NCBI RefSeq assembly: GCF_002042965.1
Contig: NZ_MZNT01000012.1
Coordinates: 1 to 64,000 of the forward strand
From: Paenibacillus sp. 32352
GTDB lineage: Bacteria; Bacillota; Bacilli; Paenibacillales; NBRC-103111
Length of the DNA: 64,000 nt
Direction: 5' to 3'
A program made the translations under genes and the position numbers. The notes below the pieces were generated by a model. It did not search any database, was not told the DNA's origin, and was given only the letters and a program-made list of their open reading frames with translations. Within the stretch, counting starts at the first letter, position 1. The number at the start of each line of letters is the position of its first letter. This document shows, piece by piece, positions 32,125 to 41,732 of this stretch.

Positions 32125-33864
32125 ATGAATGGTTGGATCCAGGCAGGTACCGTCGAAGAGCTTCGAGAGCAAGGTCCGAAGCTGATCAAAGGGGGCATTG
32201 TAGTTTTCTTTCACAAGGATGAAGTGTATGCGCTTGACAACAGGTGCCCTCACCTCGGATTTCCCCTTCACATGGGAAGCTTGTGCAACGGAATTTTGAC
32301 CTGTCATTGGCATCACGCGCGGTTTGACGTATGCAGCGGCGGAACGCTCGACCCTTGGGCAGACGATGTTCCGGTGCACGAAATAGCCGTTCATGAAGGA
32401 GTGATTTGGGTCGACCCGAATTCCCGGAACGGTAATCAAGTACAGCTATATAAGGACCGGCTTCTGAGCGGTCTTGAGCAAAACATCGGCCTTGTCATTG
32501 CCAAGGCCATAGTCGGTTTAATGGAATCGGGTGTTCCCGAGTCGGAAATCGCTGCAATCGGGATCGAATTCGGGGTCAAACAGCGCAGGCAAGGGTGGGG
32601 CTCCGGATTAACGATTCTTACCGCGATGGCCAACGTCCTGCCGAAGCTTGATAAACAAGGACGGATCCTGGCGTTGTTTCAAGGCTTGCTGCACACAGCG
32701 CGCGACTCAGCCGGAAGCGGAACGCGCTTCTTGCTCGATCCGCTCCCGAATACAAGCGTCTCCGAAGCACGGTTGACGGAATGGTACCGTGACTGCATCG
32801 AGGTCCGGGATACCCGCGGCGCGGAGCGGGTGCTGCTGACCGCCGTACAGGCGGGGACGGATGAGATGCAATTATTCGCTATGATGAGCATGGCAGCAAC
32901 GGACCATTTCTATATTAATGGAGGCCATACGCTGGATTTCCATAATAAAGCATTCGAGAGCTTGAAGTATGTCAGGGACGAGGAGCGCAGCTATATCCTC
33001 GCCTCACTGCTTCCGATGTTTGGAGACGCCTCACGCAGCGAAGAGCTTCACAGCTGGCAGTCGCCTGTCAATTTGGTTCAGCCGTTGATGGAAGCGTTCG
33101 AGGAGGTTTCCAAACAAGGCAATGTAACTGTAAGCGGGAACCCCGGTATCGATGATGAAGAGCTGCTCCAAGCGCTGCTCGGAGACGATCCGTTACGGAC
33201 AGTTCGTGTACTGAAGGAAGCCTTGCTCGGCGGCGCTTCCCCGGTACGCATCTCGCAAATTGCCGCGTTAGCTGCGGCGGAACGGGTCGTCCGCTTCCAT
33301 ACGCAGAATGATTTTGGAGATTGGATTTCGGTACTGCATACGTTTACGCATGCTCATGCCGTTCATGAAGGTTTGATCCGCTCCACTAATCCATGGCTGA
33401 TTCGCGGAATTTTCCATACAGCAGCTGCGATATACCTGGACCGGTTCTTGAATATCCCGGCGGCCCCAAGGCCGGTTGTGATTGAAGAGGCTGGGGAAGT
33501 GCCTCAGCCCACGGAGCTGCTGGACATTCTCGATAAGCAGCAGCAGGTAGCTCCGGCGGCGGCATGGGTGATCCGCTATCTGCGCAGCGGCGGAAAGCCT
33601 GAACCTTTATTCAACGTATTGGGTCATGCTTTGCTTAGAGAGGATGCGGAATTCCACTCCTTCCAGATGTACGAGGCGGCCGTCGCGGAATATGACCGCT
33701 GGGCTACCGAATCGGGACCGTTCGCAGAGAAAGCTCGCGAAACGATGATCCTTGCTGCTACCCGTTATTTGGCGGCTCACGCCCCAACTTCCCGCGAGAG
33801 GCCTCATACGGCAAAAATTGCATGGCGGCTCCATCGTGGCGAGAAATTATTTGAAGAAGAATAA
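32125..33864 (+). CDS. Rieske iron-sulfur protein with long helical domain
   Basis: A 579-residue protein. Residues ~1-100 are a Rieske ferredoxin domain with both ligand pairs: Cys41-x-His43 (CPHLGFPLHMGS) and Cys60-x-x-His63 (CHWHHARFD). The remaining ~470 residues are helical and carry clustered histidines (MAATDHFYINGGHTLDFHNK, then TFTHAHAVHEGL and GIFHTAAAIYLDRF), which could bind a metal; the region faintly recalls questin-oxidase-like helical proteins. No flavin or canonical oxygenase 2-His-1-carboxylate domain is recognisable. It lacks a signal peptide. TTGGAGG precedes ATG 32125. The function is not known. Confidence 0.82.
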   Translation: MNGWIQAGTVEELREQGPKLIKGGIVVFFHKDEVYALDNRCPHLGFPLHMGSLCNGILTCHWHHARFDVCSGGTLDPWADDVPVHEIAVHEGVIWVDPNSRNGNQVQLYKDRLLSGLEQNIGLVIAKAIVGLMESGVPESEIAAIGIEFGVKQRRQGWGSGLTILTAMANVLPKLDKQGRILALFQGLLHTARDSAGSGTRFLLDPLPNTSVSEARLTEWYRDCIEVRDTRGAERVLLTAVQAGTDEMQLFAMMSMAATDHFYINGGHTLDFHNKAFESLKYVRDEERSYILASLLPMFGDASRSEELHSWQSPVNLVQPLMEAFEEVSKQGNVTVSGNPGIDDEELLQALLGDDPLRTVRVLKEALLGGASPVRISQIAALAAAERVVRFHTQNDFGDWISVLHTFTHAHAVHEGLIRSTNPWLIRGIFHTAAAIYLDRFLNIPAAPRPVVIEEAGEVPQPTELLDILDKQQQVAPAAAWVIRYLRSGGKPEPLFNVLGHALLREDAEFHSFQMYEAAVAEYDRWATESGPFAEKARETMILAATRYLAAHAPTSRERPHTAKIAWRLHRGEKLFEEE

Positions 33865-33938
33865 GATGATAGGGTGTTGACAGACTTCCGAGCTTATCAA
33901 AATAATTACTTGTCGGATGACAAGATGTGAACCAATCC

Positions 33939-33970
33939 AGACCCGCGTATAATCGTGGGTCTTTATTTTT
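33939..33970 (+). terminator. Terminator after the Rieske gene
   Basis: AGACCCGCG / CGTGGGTCT stem (33939-33947 with 33954-33962, one wobble) followed by TTATTTTT. Confidence 0.8.
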
Positions 33971-34026
33971 ATCTGAACATTTCCTTGTCTCAAGTCAATG
34001 ACCAGAAGCTATTCGATACAAGCTTA

Positions 34027-34114
34027 AATGTCGTGAAATGCATTATGCAATGTCGTGAAAACAGTAGCTTGGAAATCATTTTATTTGTTATGATTCAAAA
34101 ATCGGTTCTATAAT
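34027..34114 (+). promoter_or_regulatory. Promoter of the two-component genes with repeated GTCGTG boxes
   Basis: AATGTCGTGAAA occurs twice as a direct repeat (34027-34038 and 34049-34060), 22 bp or two helical turns apart. The second is part of TGCATTATGCAATGTCGTG (34039-34057), a TGCA-N9-GTCGTG box shared with the promoters at 37551 and 41633. TATAAT follows at 34109-34114. AraC-type response regulators bind such direct repeats. Confidence 0.6.
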
Positions 34115-34182
34115 CGAAAATAGGATATAACAAGACTGTCGGGCAACGACAGTTTTTAAATTTGTAGTAGGGGTGTGTGCTT

Positions 34183-35916
34183 TTGAGGATCCCGCATATT
34201 TCATGGAATTCGATTCGTTTCAAACTGGTTATGGGATTACTGCTTGTAACCGTCCCTCTCATTACACTGCTGCTGTACAATAACTTCTACAGTATTCGTG
34301 TCGTGCACGACCAGGTCGCATTATCCAATAAAAATTTAATTTCTTTGTACATGGGACAGATCGATACGCAATTAAAGGATGCAGAGCGTAATCTGATCGG
34401 CTTGCTGACATCTGATTATGATATTCAATCCATGAATGCTCCGAATTCGGAAGACGAGTACCAGCTGGCCAAACATAGCGTCTCCGATAAGCTAGCAAGC
34501 GATATTGTATTATATAAATCCATCGATGCTTTTTTTGTCTATTCTCATTCCAGGAATGATTTGTTGGACGTCTTCAAGTCGACCATTTCATTTACCGACA
34601 GGGATCGGGTTGAGCAGCAATTGCGTGAATCTCTGAGCAGCGAGCCAAACCTTTCGAATAATGAAGGCAGCCGATGGTTAGTAAAGCGAATCGGAGAAGA
34701 GTACTATGCACTGCGAATTTTGAAATCGGGTGATTTATATCTCGGCGCTTGGGTCAATGTGAAGACACTGCTAGTTCCGCTCCATTTGATTGATTTAGGG
34801 AAAGAAGGAAGCGCTTTGCTCGTGAATAGTGATGGGAACGTGATGGTAAGTACAAATCCGCTGCCGGACGAGCAGATAGATTTTACAGTGGACTTCAGCG
34901 AGTATTATATGACTGGCAGCAAGAATAGTTTACTTGTTGTCGGGGAACCTTCACAGGTAGGGAATTTTAGCCTGGCTGCTGTCATTCCGGACAAGCAGAT
35001 ATTGCAAAACTTGCCTAATTTATCGCGGCTGACCTTGTTTATTTCTATAGTATCCATAGGATTACTGCCCATCAGTCTACTTCTCCTTCGTCATATTTTG
35101 CTAGTGCCGCTGCAGCGCTTGATTGCCGTCATGAAGAGAATTAACGACGGGAACGTCAACGTACGGGTAGAATCCTACCCTGCATCGGATGAAATTTTAT
35201 TGGTTAACGAAACATTCAACCGCATGATGGGACAAATTGAAGAATTAAAGATCAACGTGTATGAAGAACAACTGAACAAGCAAAAGGCGGAGCTTCAACA
35301 TCTGCAGCTTCAGATTAACCCGCATTTTTTTATGAATTCGCTTAACATCCTGTTCAATTTGGCTCAAGTGAAAAATTATGAATTGATTCAGGAGCTAACG
35401 CTATGTTTGGTTCGGTACTTCCGTTTTATGTTCCAAAGCAACCTGACATTCGTATCCTTAGGTGAGGAACTGCAGCATGTCCGTAACTACGCTCGAATTC
35501 AGGAGCTTCGCTTTCCCGGGGGCCTTACCTGTACGATAGATGTCCCGGATTTTCTTGAGCGTGTTCCGGTACCACCGCTTATCATTCAATCATTTCTGGA
35601 AAATTCAATCAAGCATGGGATCACTCTCGATCAACCGATCCATATCAGTGTATCTATCGATTTAATGGAAACTGGGTTGGAGCCTTACATTGAAATTATC
35701 GTCCGCGATACAGGAAAAGGTTTTTCTGAAGACATATTGTCGGAGATTCGTTCAGGGAATAGGGTGATAGACGAGGAGGGGGAGCACATCGGGATATGGA
35801 ATGTTCAAAGGAGGCTGCAGCTGTTGTATGGCGAAGAAGCTTCTCTCTCTTGTTATAACGGTTTTCCGAGAGGTGCGGTAGTCGAGATCAGGCTGCCCTA
35901 TGCTTCAGAACGGTGA
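34183..35916 (+). CDS. YesM-like sensor histidine kinase
   Basis: A 577-residue membrane kinase. One helix near residues 12-35 and another near 285-310 flank a ~250-residue extracellular sensor domain (dCache-like). A HAMP linker follows, then the His_kinase domain with LQLQINPHFFMNSLNILFNL (phospho-acceptor His381) and an HATPase domain with SFLENSIKHG (N box) and DTGKGF (G1 box). It would sense a sugar or oligosaccharide and phosphorylate the regulator encoded next. The TTG at 34183 is nine bases after AGGGG; the GTG at 34177 is too close to it. The stop overlaps a GTG before the next gene. Confidence 0.9.
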   Translation: MRIPHISWNSIRFKLVMGLLLVTVPLITLLLYNNFYSIRVVHDQVALSNKNLISLYMGQIDTQLKDAERNLIGLLTSDYDIQSMNAPNSEDEYQLAKHSVSDKLASDIVLYKSIDAFFVYSHSRNDLLDVFKSTISFTDRDRVEQQLRESLSSEPNLSNNEGSRWLVKRIGEEYYALRILKSGDLYLGAWVNVKTLLVPLHLIDLGKEGSALLVNSDGNVMVSTNPLPDEQIDFTVDFSEYYMTGSKNSLLVVGEPSQVGNFSLAAVIPDKQILQNLPNLSRLTLFISIVSIGLLPISLLLLRHILLVPLQRLIAVMKRINDGNVNVRVESYPASDEILLVNETFNRMMGQIEELKINVYEEQLNKQKAELQHLQLQINPHFFMNSLNILFNLAQVKNYELIQELTLCLVRYFRFMFQSNLTFVSLGEELQHVRNYARIQELRFPGGLTCTIDVPDFLERVPVPPLIIQSFLENSIKHGITLDQPIHISVSIDLMETGLEPYIEIIVRDTGKGFSEDILSEIRSGNRVIDEEGEHIGIWNVQRRLQLLYGEEASLSCYNGFPRGAVVEIRLPYASER

Positions 35917-35930
35917 GAAAGGGGATATTG

Positions 35931-37538
35931 ATGATGCCTCAACTTTTAATTGTTGACGATGAAATTCATGCGGTTGAAGGAATATTGTCCGGGGTTCAAT
36001 GGCAGAGGCTTGGGATTACGGCGGTATTAACCGCTTATACCGTGAAACAGGCAAAGGAAGTATTCGAGAGGGAGCAGGTCGACATTATGCTCTGCGATAT
36101 CGAAATGCCGCAGGCTACCGGCTTGGAATTGGCGGAGTGGGTTCGAGAGAGGTATCCGCGAACGGCCACCATTTTTCTCACATGTCATGCCGATTTCAAA
36201 TATGCCAAGCAAGCGCTACAGATGGGGAGTCTTGACTATATTCTCAAGCCGATACCGTTTCTTGAACTGGAAAAAACGATTCAAAAAGCGATCGAAAAAA
36301 ATCTCAAAGATTCGGAGATCGAGCAGTTTAGCCAATATGGCCAATTTTGGTTTCAGCATCAACCTGTGCTGATCGAACGATTTTGGCTGGATCTTATCCA
36401 TCAAGTGATTCCGGCCCGTGCGGATGCAGTGAAGCGTGCCGCGGCGGAACGTAACATCCCTTACGACGAATCTATGACTTTTATCCCGATACTGATCGGC
36501 GTTCAAAGATGGCATAAGCCGCTGACGCTCCGGGAGGAGAAAATTATGGAGTATGCTCTTAAAAATGCCGCGGAAGAAATGATTATTGGTGATCATCAAA
36601 AAGGACAAGTGGTTTCATTAGACAGAGGCCTGCTTGCTATATTACCGGCAACCAGCCGTGACGATTTTGAAATGTCGATGGAGCGGGCGTGCAATCGTTA
36701 TATTGAGGCCTGCAAGCAATATTTCTCTTGCGATCTTTCATGCTATATCGGGGATGCCATTCACGGGCAAGATATGTTCGGGATGGTTAAGGCACTCCGT
36801 GACTTGGAGAGAAATAATGTAGCCTATAATAATAAAGTGTTCTTCATTTCCGACGTTTCGTTACGATCATCACTCCACGTGCTCCCGGACATGGGGGTTT
36901 GGGCCGTTATGCTCAAGGAAGGCGAGTATGGCAGGGTGCTTCAGGAGGCTACCGCTTATTTGGATGGGATGCTGCAGCGGGATACTGTGGATGCTACGCT
37001 GCTCCATCAATGGTATCAGGATTTTCAGCAAACGATGTATGTCGCTCTTCAAAATAAGGGGATTCAAGCGCATCAATTGTTTAGCGACAGCATTTCTTTA
37101 GATGCGTCGGCAAACGCGACCCGCTCCGTTACCGATTTGGTTTCCTGGATGAATCATGTCGTTAATCGAGCGCTGGAGTACGTTAACACTGTGGAGCAAT
37201 CTCAGAGTGTGGTCAACCGGGTTATCGGATATATCAAGCTTCACTTGGCAGAGGATTTGTCCCGTGAAGAGATCGCAAATCACGTGTATCTAAACCCCGA
37301 TTATTTAAACCGGCTATTCAAAAAGGAGACGGGAATGGCCATTTCCGATTACTTGTTTCAGGAAAGGCTTAAGCTTGCGCAGGAGCTGTTGTCGAAAACC
37401 GAGATGCCGATCAGTGCAGTTGCTTCGCATATCGGGTATGCGAACTTTTCGCATTTTTCCCGGATGTTTAAGAAGTATACCGACATGAATCCGAATGAAT
37501 ATCGCCAAAAACACCAGCAAAAGGGACAGAAGGATTAG
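35931..37538 (+). CDS. YesN-like response regulator, AraC type
   Basis: A 535-residue regulator. Residues 1-120 are a receiver domain (LLIVDDEIHAVEGI, phospho-acceptor Asp56 in LCDIEMP, and FLTCHADFKYAK). A ~300-residue linker follows, and residues ~435-530 carry two AraC helix-turn-helix units (SREEIANHVYLNPDYLNRLF, then MPISAVASHIGYANFSHFSR). AAAGGGG lies six bases before ATG 35931. It is paired with the kinase at 34183 and stands before a sugar ABC lipoprotein gene, so it probably activates this carbohydrate locus through the GTCGTG boxes. Confidence 0.92.
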   Translation: MMPQLLIVDDEIHAVEGILSGVQWQRLGITAVLTAYTVKQAKEVFEREQVDIMLCDIEMPQATGLELAEWVRERYPRTATIFLTCHADFKYAKQALQMGSLDYILKPIPFLELEKTIQKAIEKNLKDSEIEQFSQYGQFWFQHQPVLIERFWLDLIHQVIPARADAVKRAAAERNIPYDESMTFIPILIGVQRWHKPLTLREEKIMEYALKNAAEEMIIGDHQKGQVVSLDRGLLAILPATSRDDFEMSMERACNRYIEACKQYFSCDLSCYIGDAIHGQDMFGMVKALRDLERNNVAYNNKVFFISDVSLRSSLHVLPDMGVWAVMLKEGEYGRVLQEATAYLDGMLQRDTVDATLLHQWYQDFQQTMYVALQNKGIQAHQLFSDSISLDASANATRSVTDLVSWMNHVVNRALEYVNTVEQSQSVVNRVIGYIKLHLAEDLSREEIANHVYLNPDYLNRLFKKETGMAISDYLFQERLKLAQELLSKTEMPISAVASHIGYANFSHFSRMFKKYTDMNPNEYRQKHQQKGQKD

Positions 37539-37550
37539 ATAGTCTGCAAA

Positions 37551-37605
37551 TGCACATTGAAAAGTCGTGACCGGAGCAGTGCCATAATTGCAGCGGAAGT
37601 ACAAT
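37551..37605 (+). promoter_or_regulatory. Promoter of the solute-binding gene with a GTCGTG box
   Basis: TGCACATTGAAAAGTCGTG (37551-37569) is a TGCA-N9-GTCGTG box; TACAAT (37600-37605) follows with GTCGTG starting 36 bases before it. The -35 is poor, as expected of an activated promoter. Predicted target of the YesN-like regulator. Confidence 0.6.
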
Positions 37606-37684
37606 AGGCGTATATTCACCTTTTGAATCCGCTTGCTCGCAATCGGTTTCAAGGTGAACGACACTACGCAAATGGGGGAGTACC

Positions 37685-39181
37685 ATGAGGAAGAGATTTA
37701 CAGCAGCAAGCGGGCTCGTAATAGGGTCCATGCTTTTCTTATCCGCTTGCGGCGGAAATAATGGAGGCGGCGCTTCTGGAGGGAATGCCTCGAACAAGAA
37801 ATTGCCGGAATTGAACATCGCTTATCCGATTTTTGGTTCGGTGCCGAAAGACTTGCCGGTGGTGCAGGACTCTATTAACAAAATTGCGCAGCAAAAGATC
37901 AACGCTACTGTGAAACTGACGCCGATCAGCTTCGGGAATTGGGAGCAGCAGGTCAACCTGATGCTAAGCAGCAATGAGAAGTTGGATCTGATGGTGGTTA
38001 CGAGCAGTCTTTACAGCAGTTTGGTTGCCAAAGGTCAAATCATCGCGTTGGATAAGTTGCTTGAAGCTCAAGGACAAGGAATTAAACAATCCATGGACCC
38101 GGCTTACTTGAATGCTGTAAAAATCGGCGGATCGACGTACGCAGTGCCCACAATTCGAGATTTTGCCGCTAGCCAGGGCTTGACCATGCGGAAGGATCTT
38201 GTCGAGAAATATCAAATTGACGTCAGCAAAATTCATACGCTGGATGATGTAGAAGCGGCATTGAAGTTAATCAAGGAGAAAGAGCCGGATTTGACCCCGC
38301 TGGTTCCTGGTAATATCGGCAGAACGATGCTCGATTCTTATCGATGGTTCGATATGCTCGGTGATTCGATGGGAGTGCTTCCAAATTACGATAATAACCT
38401 AAAAGTCGTGAATTTATACGAAACACAGGAATATGCCCAGTTCGTGCAAAAGATGAGAAGCTGGTACACATCCGGGTTGATTTTGAAGGACGCTGCCACT
38501 AATAAGACTTCTCAGTTCGATCTATTAAAATCTAACCGCGGCTTCGCATACTTTTCCAATATGAAGCCGGGATTTGAGGAGCAGGAATCGAAGAGCAGCG
38601 GCGTACCAGTGGTGACAGCCAACCTGGTTAAACCGGTCTCAACAACGACAAACGTCACGAGTATTATGTGGGGCGTACCCGTTAATTCCAAGATGCCGGA
38701 AAAAGCGATGGAATTCCTTAATTTAATGTACACCGACAAAGATATCGTCAACCTGTTCGATTGGGGTGTAGCAGATAAGCATTACGTCGTTAAATCCGGC
38801 AATGTGATTGATTTTCCACAAGGTGTAGATGCTAAAACCTCTGGCTACAGCTTGAATATGGGCTACTTATTCGGCAATCAATTCTTGTCTTACGTGTTTA
38901 ATGGAGAAGACCCTAATATTTGGAAAAAGATGGATGATTTCAATAAGTCGGCTATAAAATCCAAAGCGTTGGGCTTCACGTTCGACGCTACATCGGTTAA
39001 GACGGAGTATGCCGCCGTGTCCAACGTGATCACTCAATATAAACTTCCGCTTGAAACGGGAAGCGTCGATCCGGATAAGATATTGCCGGAATTCATATCC
39101 AAGCTGAAATCCGCCGGTATCGATAAAATTATCGCTGAAAAGCAAAAACAGCTTGACGAATGGGCGAAAGGTAATAAATAA
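37685..39181 (+). CDS. Carbohydrate ABC transporter lipoprotein
   Basis: A 498-residue solute-binding lipoprotein. The signal ends in the lipobox FLSACGG followed by a Gly/Asn/Ser-rich linker. The type II binding fold begins LPELNIAYPIFGSVPKDLPV and includes GNWEQQVNLMLSSNEKLDLM; its C-terminus resembles the DUF3502-type lipoproteins of Bacillales oligosaccharide importers (LplA/YtcQ relatives). It would hand its sugar to the permeases at 41733 and 42679. A terminator separates it from the GH2 gene, so it is likely made in excess over the rest, as is common for such proteins. Confidence 0.9.
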   Translation: MRKRFTAASGLVIGSMLFLSACGGNNGGGASGGNASNKKLPELNIAYPIFGSVPKDLPVVQDSINKIAQQKINATVKLTPISFGNWEQQVNLMLSSNEKLDLMVVTSSLYSSLVAKGQIIALDKLLEAQGQGIKQSMDPAYLNAVKIGGSTYAVPTIRDFAASQGLTMRKDLVEKYQIDVSKIHTLDDVEAALKLIKEKEPDLTPLVPGNIGRTMLDSYRWFDMLGDSMGVLPNYDNNLKVVNLYETQEYAQFVQKMRSWYTSGLILKDAATNKTSQFDLLKSNRGFAYFSNMKPGFEEQESKSSGVPVVTANLVKPVSTTTNVTSIMWGVPVNSKMPEKAMEFLNLMYTDKDIVNLFDWGVADKHYVVKSGNVIDFPQGVDAKTSGYSLNMGYLFGNQFLSYVFNGEDPNIWKKMDDFNKSAIKSKALGFTFDATSVKTEYAAVSNVITQYKLPLETGSVDPDKILPEFISKLKSAGIDKIIAEKQKQLDEWAKGNK

Positions 39182-39193
39182 GACGAAATTCGT

Positions 39194-39228
39194 TGCCCGT
39201 CAACTTTCTGGTTGAACGGGCATTTTTT
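39194..39228 (+). terminator. Terminator after the binding-protein gene
   Basis: TGCCCGTCAAC / GTTGAACGGGCA stem (39194-39222, one bulge) followed by T6. Confidence 0.9.
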
Positions 39229-39266
39229 GCCGAGTATCGTCTAGATCCCAAGAAAAGAGGTCGTTC

Positions 39267-41555
39267 ATGTTGAAAATAATTCCATTAAATCAGCTTTGGA
39301 TGTTCACCAAAGAAAACAGTCCCTCTTATGCCAGCACCTTAATAAAAGAAGGGCAGTCAGTTACATTACCGCACACTTGGAATGATATGGACGGACAAGG
39401 GGGGACAGAGCCGTATTACAGGGGGGCCTGCTGGTATCAAAGAACACTCCATATCGCTCCAGAAGATATTGGCAAACGTTTCTATTTGGAAATCGGGGCA
39501 GCCGGCAATATGGGCCAGGTTTATATCAATGGTCATCTTGTAGGGGAAAGCCGATGCGGTTACGCAATGTTTCGTGCAGCATTGAATCCTTATTTGACGG
39601 AAGGAGATAATCTAATCTCTATAAGAGTGGACAATAGCTATGATAATGAGGTGTACCCGCTGATGGCGGACTTTACTTTCTTTGGCGGCCTCTACAGGGA
39701 AGTGAACCTGTTTGTCATGGACGACATCCACTTTGATGTGATGGATCACGGCCGAGACGGTGTATATCTAACGCAGACAAGCAGCGGCGACAATTCATTT
39801 CGGCTGGATGTACGCGGACGGGTCATTAATGAATCATGCGCACCAGCCAATGGAAGCGTCTTGATTCAACTCGCGGACCTGGAAGGAACCGTTGTGTGGG
39901 AAGCAAGCTCCGAGTTGTCCTTTGCAACCGAAACGGAGTTCTCCTTGCATGGAACCATCAGCAATCCTACGCTTTGGGACGGTGTGGATAATCCCTATCT
40001 GTATAAGGCTGTGATCACCGTCAGCGTCCAAGGAGAAGTAGCGGATGCTCGTCAAATTGAAATCGGCTTTCGAACTGTCGAGCTTACGGCCGACCGAGGC
40101 GTCATTTTGAACGGAAAACCGGTCAAGCTCAATGGAGTGTGCCGCCATCAGGATTTCGGAGGCGTGGGCAATGCCATTACGAAGGCTCACATGGAATTGG
40201 ACATGGAGCTCATTCGAGAGGTCGGCGCCAACAGCATTCGGCTTGCCCATTACCAGCATGACGATTATTTTTACGGTCTCTGTGACCGTTATGGTTTGCT
40301 GGTTTGGGCCGAAATTCCGTATATCAGCATTCCTTCCACCAAGGATCCGGAAAGCCGTAACGCCTTCGAACAGTTGGAGCGTTTGATTAAACAAGCCTAT
40401 AATCACACTTCTATTTATTGTTGGGGAGTTCAAAACGAAATAACGATCGCCGTTGAGACGGAGAATACGTATCGAACGATTCAAAAGCTGGTGGAGGAAG
40501 CCAAACGGCTGGATCCAAGCCGTTTCGTCGCACAAGCGAATATTAATGGAGTTGCGGACGATAGTATCATCAATAATTTCACCGACCTTGTCGGTTACAA
40601 TTTATATTATGGCTGGTACTATGGCGAAATCAAGGATCTTGGGGAGAGGCTTGACGAGTTTCACAGAGTTCGCCCTGACGTTCCTGTGTTAGTCTCGGAA
40701 TATGGGGTCGACACGAATCCCCGATACCATTCTTATACTCCACAGGTTCAGGATTATACAGAAGAATACCAGCTATTGTTCCATCATAACGCGCTGGAAA
40801 CCTTTCAGGCGAGGCCATTCGTTCTTGGCGGATACGTCTGGAACATGTTTGATTTCGGTAGTGCGAATCGTAAGGAAGGCGGAGAAGTCGGCAAAAATTT
40901 GAAGGGACTTGTCACCATTGACCGGACCTTGAAGAAGGATGCTTTCTATCTTTGCAAGGCCTATTGGTCGAAGGATCCTTTTGTTCACGTGGCCGGACGC
41001 CGATTCTACCATCGGCATAAAGAGGGGAACGATATCATCATTTTATCGAATCTGAGTCATATCCGCTTGTATCACAACGATATATTGCTGACGGAGACTC
41101 AGGACGGTAAGCCGGTATACGTCGTTAAGGACGTATTGTTGAAGCCAGGGGATAACCGCATTAGAGTGGAAGGTGTGGATGAACAAGGTACGGTCTATAC
41201 AGATGAGATCGTTTTGCGCTATGTATCGGAGATCGACACCAGCTATATTCATGTGAAGGAAGAGAAGAGCAAGCACGTCGTCAATTGGTTCGAACAATTC
41301 GACTTGTCCGAGGCCGGGCAGATTGAAGTGAAGGAAGGCTATTATTCCATCTATGATACGATCGAGGATCTGTATAGCAACGACGCTGCCAAAGCGGTGT
41401 TTCTCAAATATTTCGCACATGTGACGAGCAATCCGTTCTTTGAGGTGACTCAAGGGGTTATGTCCATCGACAAGATGTCCCAGCTCGTGTTTTACGGAAT
41501 TCCTCCGGAATTGCTGCCGGTCATTAACCGGGAGCTCAACATCATATCGAAGTAA
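39267..41555 (+). CDS. Glycoside hydrolase family 2 (beta-galactosidase-like)
   Basis: A 762-residue cytosolic GH2 enzyme. The jelly-roll N-terminal domain has PHTWNDMDG and YYRGACWYQR; an immunoglobulin-like domain follows, then the TIM barrel with GVCRHQDFGG, NSIRLAHYQHDDYFYGLCDR, the acid/base Glu391 (CWGVQNEI) and the nucleophile Glu478 (VLVSEYG). There is no signal peptide, so it acts on imported oligosaccharide. The most likely activity is beta-galactosidase, though other GH2 specificities cannot be excluded. It lies between the lipoprotein and permease genes, with a GH3 enzyme at the end of the locus. Confidence 0.9.
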   Translation: MLKIIPLNQLWMFTKENSPSYASTLIKEGQSVTLPHTWNDMDGQGGTEPYYRGACWYQRTLHIAPEDIGKRFYLEIGAAGNMGQVYINGHLVGESRCGYAMFRAALNPYLTEGDNLISIRVDNSYDNEVYPLMADFTFFGGLYREVNLFVMDDIHFDVMDHGRDGVYLTQTSSGDNSFRLDVRGRVINESCAPANGSVLIQLADLEGTVVWEASSELSFATETEFSLHGTISNPTLWDGVDNPYLYKAVITVSVQGEVADARQIEIGFRTVELTADRGVILNGKPVKLNGVCRHQDFGGVGNAITKAHMELDMELIREVGANSIRLAHYQHDDYFYGLCDRYGLLVWAEIPYISIPSTKDPESRNAFEQLERLIKQAYNHTSIYCWGVQNEITIAVETENTYRTIQKLVEEAKRLDPSRFVAQANINGVADDSIINNFTDLVGYNLYYGWYYGEIKDLGERLDEFHRVRPDVPVLVSEYGVDTNPRYHSYTPQVQDYTEEYQLLFHHNALETFQARPFVLGGYVWNMFDFGSANRKEGGEVGKNLKGLVTIDRTLKKDAFYLCKAYWSKDPFVHVAGRRFYHRHKEGNDIIILSNLSHIRLYHNDILLTETQDGKPVYVVKDVLLKPGDNRIRVEGVDEQGTVYTDEIVLRYVSEIDTSYIHVKEEKSKHVVNWFEQFDLSEAGQIEVKEGYYSIYDTIEDLYSNDAAKAVFLKYFAHVTSNPFFEVTQGVMSIDKMSQLVFYGIPPELLPVINRELNIISK

Positions 41556-41570
41556 ATCGCTGATGAACTC

Positions 41571-41606
41571 GCTCTGTTAGGCTGAAAGGCCTGGCAGAGC
41601 TTTTTT
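41571..41606 (+). terminator. Terminator after GH2
   Basis: 12-bp stem GCTCTGTTAGGC / GCCTGGCAGAGC (41571-41582 with 41589-41600, two wobbles) followed by T6. Confidence 0.9.
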
Positions 41607-41632
41607 CATCCATTGACGGATGGTCGGCAAAG

Positions 41633-41690
41633 TGCAAATTGGAAGTCGTGTGAGCGGTAGTGAGAAAGACTGCCGATTGATTACTATAAG
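41633..41690 (+). promoter_or_regulatory. Promoter of the permease operon with a GTCGTG box
   Basis: TGCAAATTGGAAGTCGTG (41633-41650) is a TGCA-N8-GTCGTG box, and TACTAT / TATAAG (41682-41690) follows with GTCGTG starting 37 bases before the -10. This is the same geometry as at 37551. Confidence 0.6.
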
Positions 41691-41732
41691 AGTACAACAA
41701 GAATTTCGTTACTACGGAAAGGGGAACCAGAA

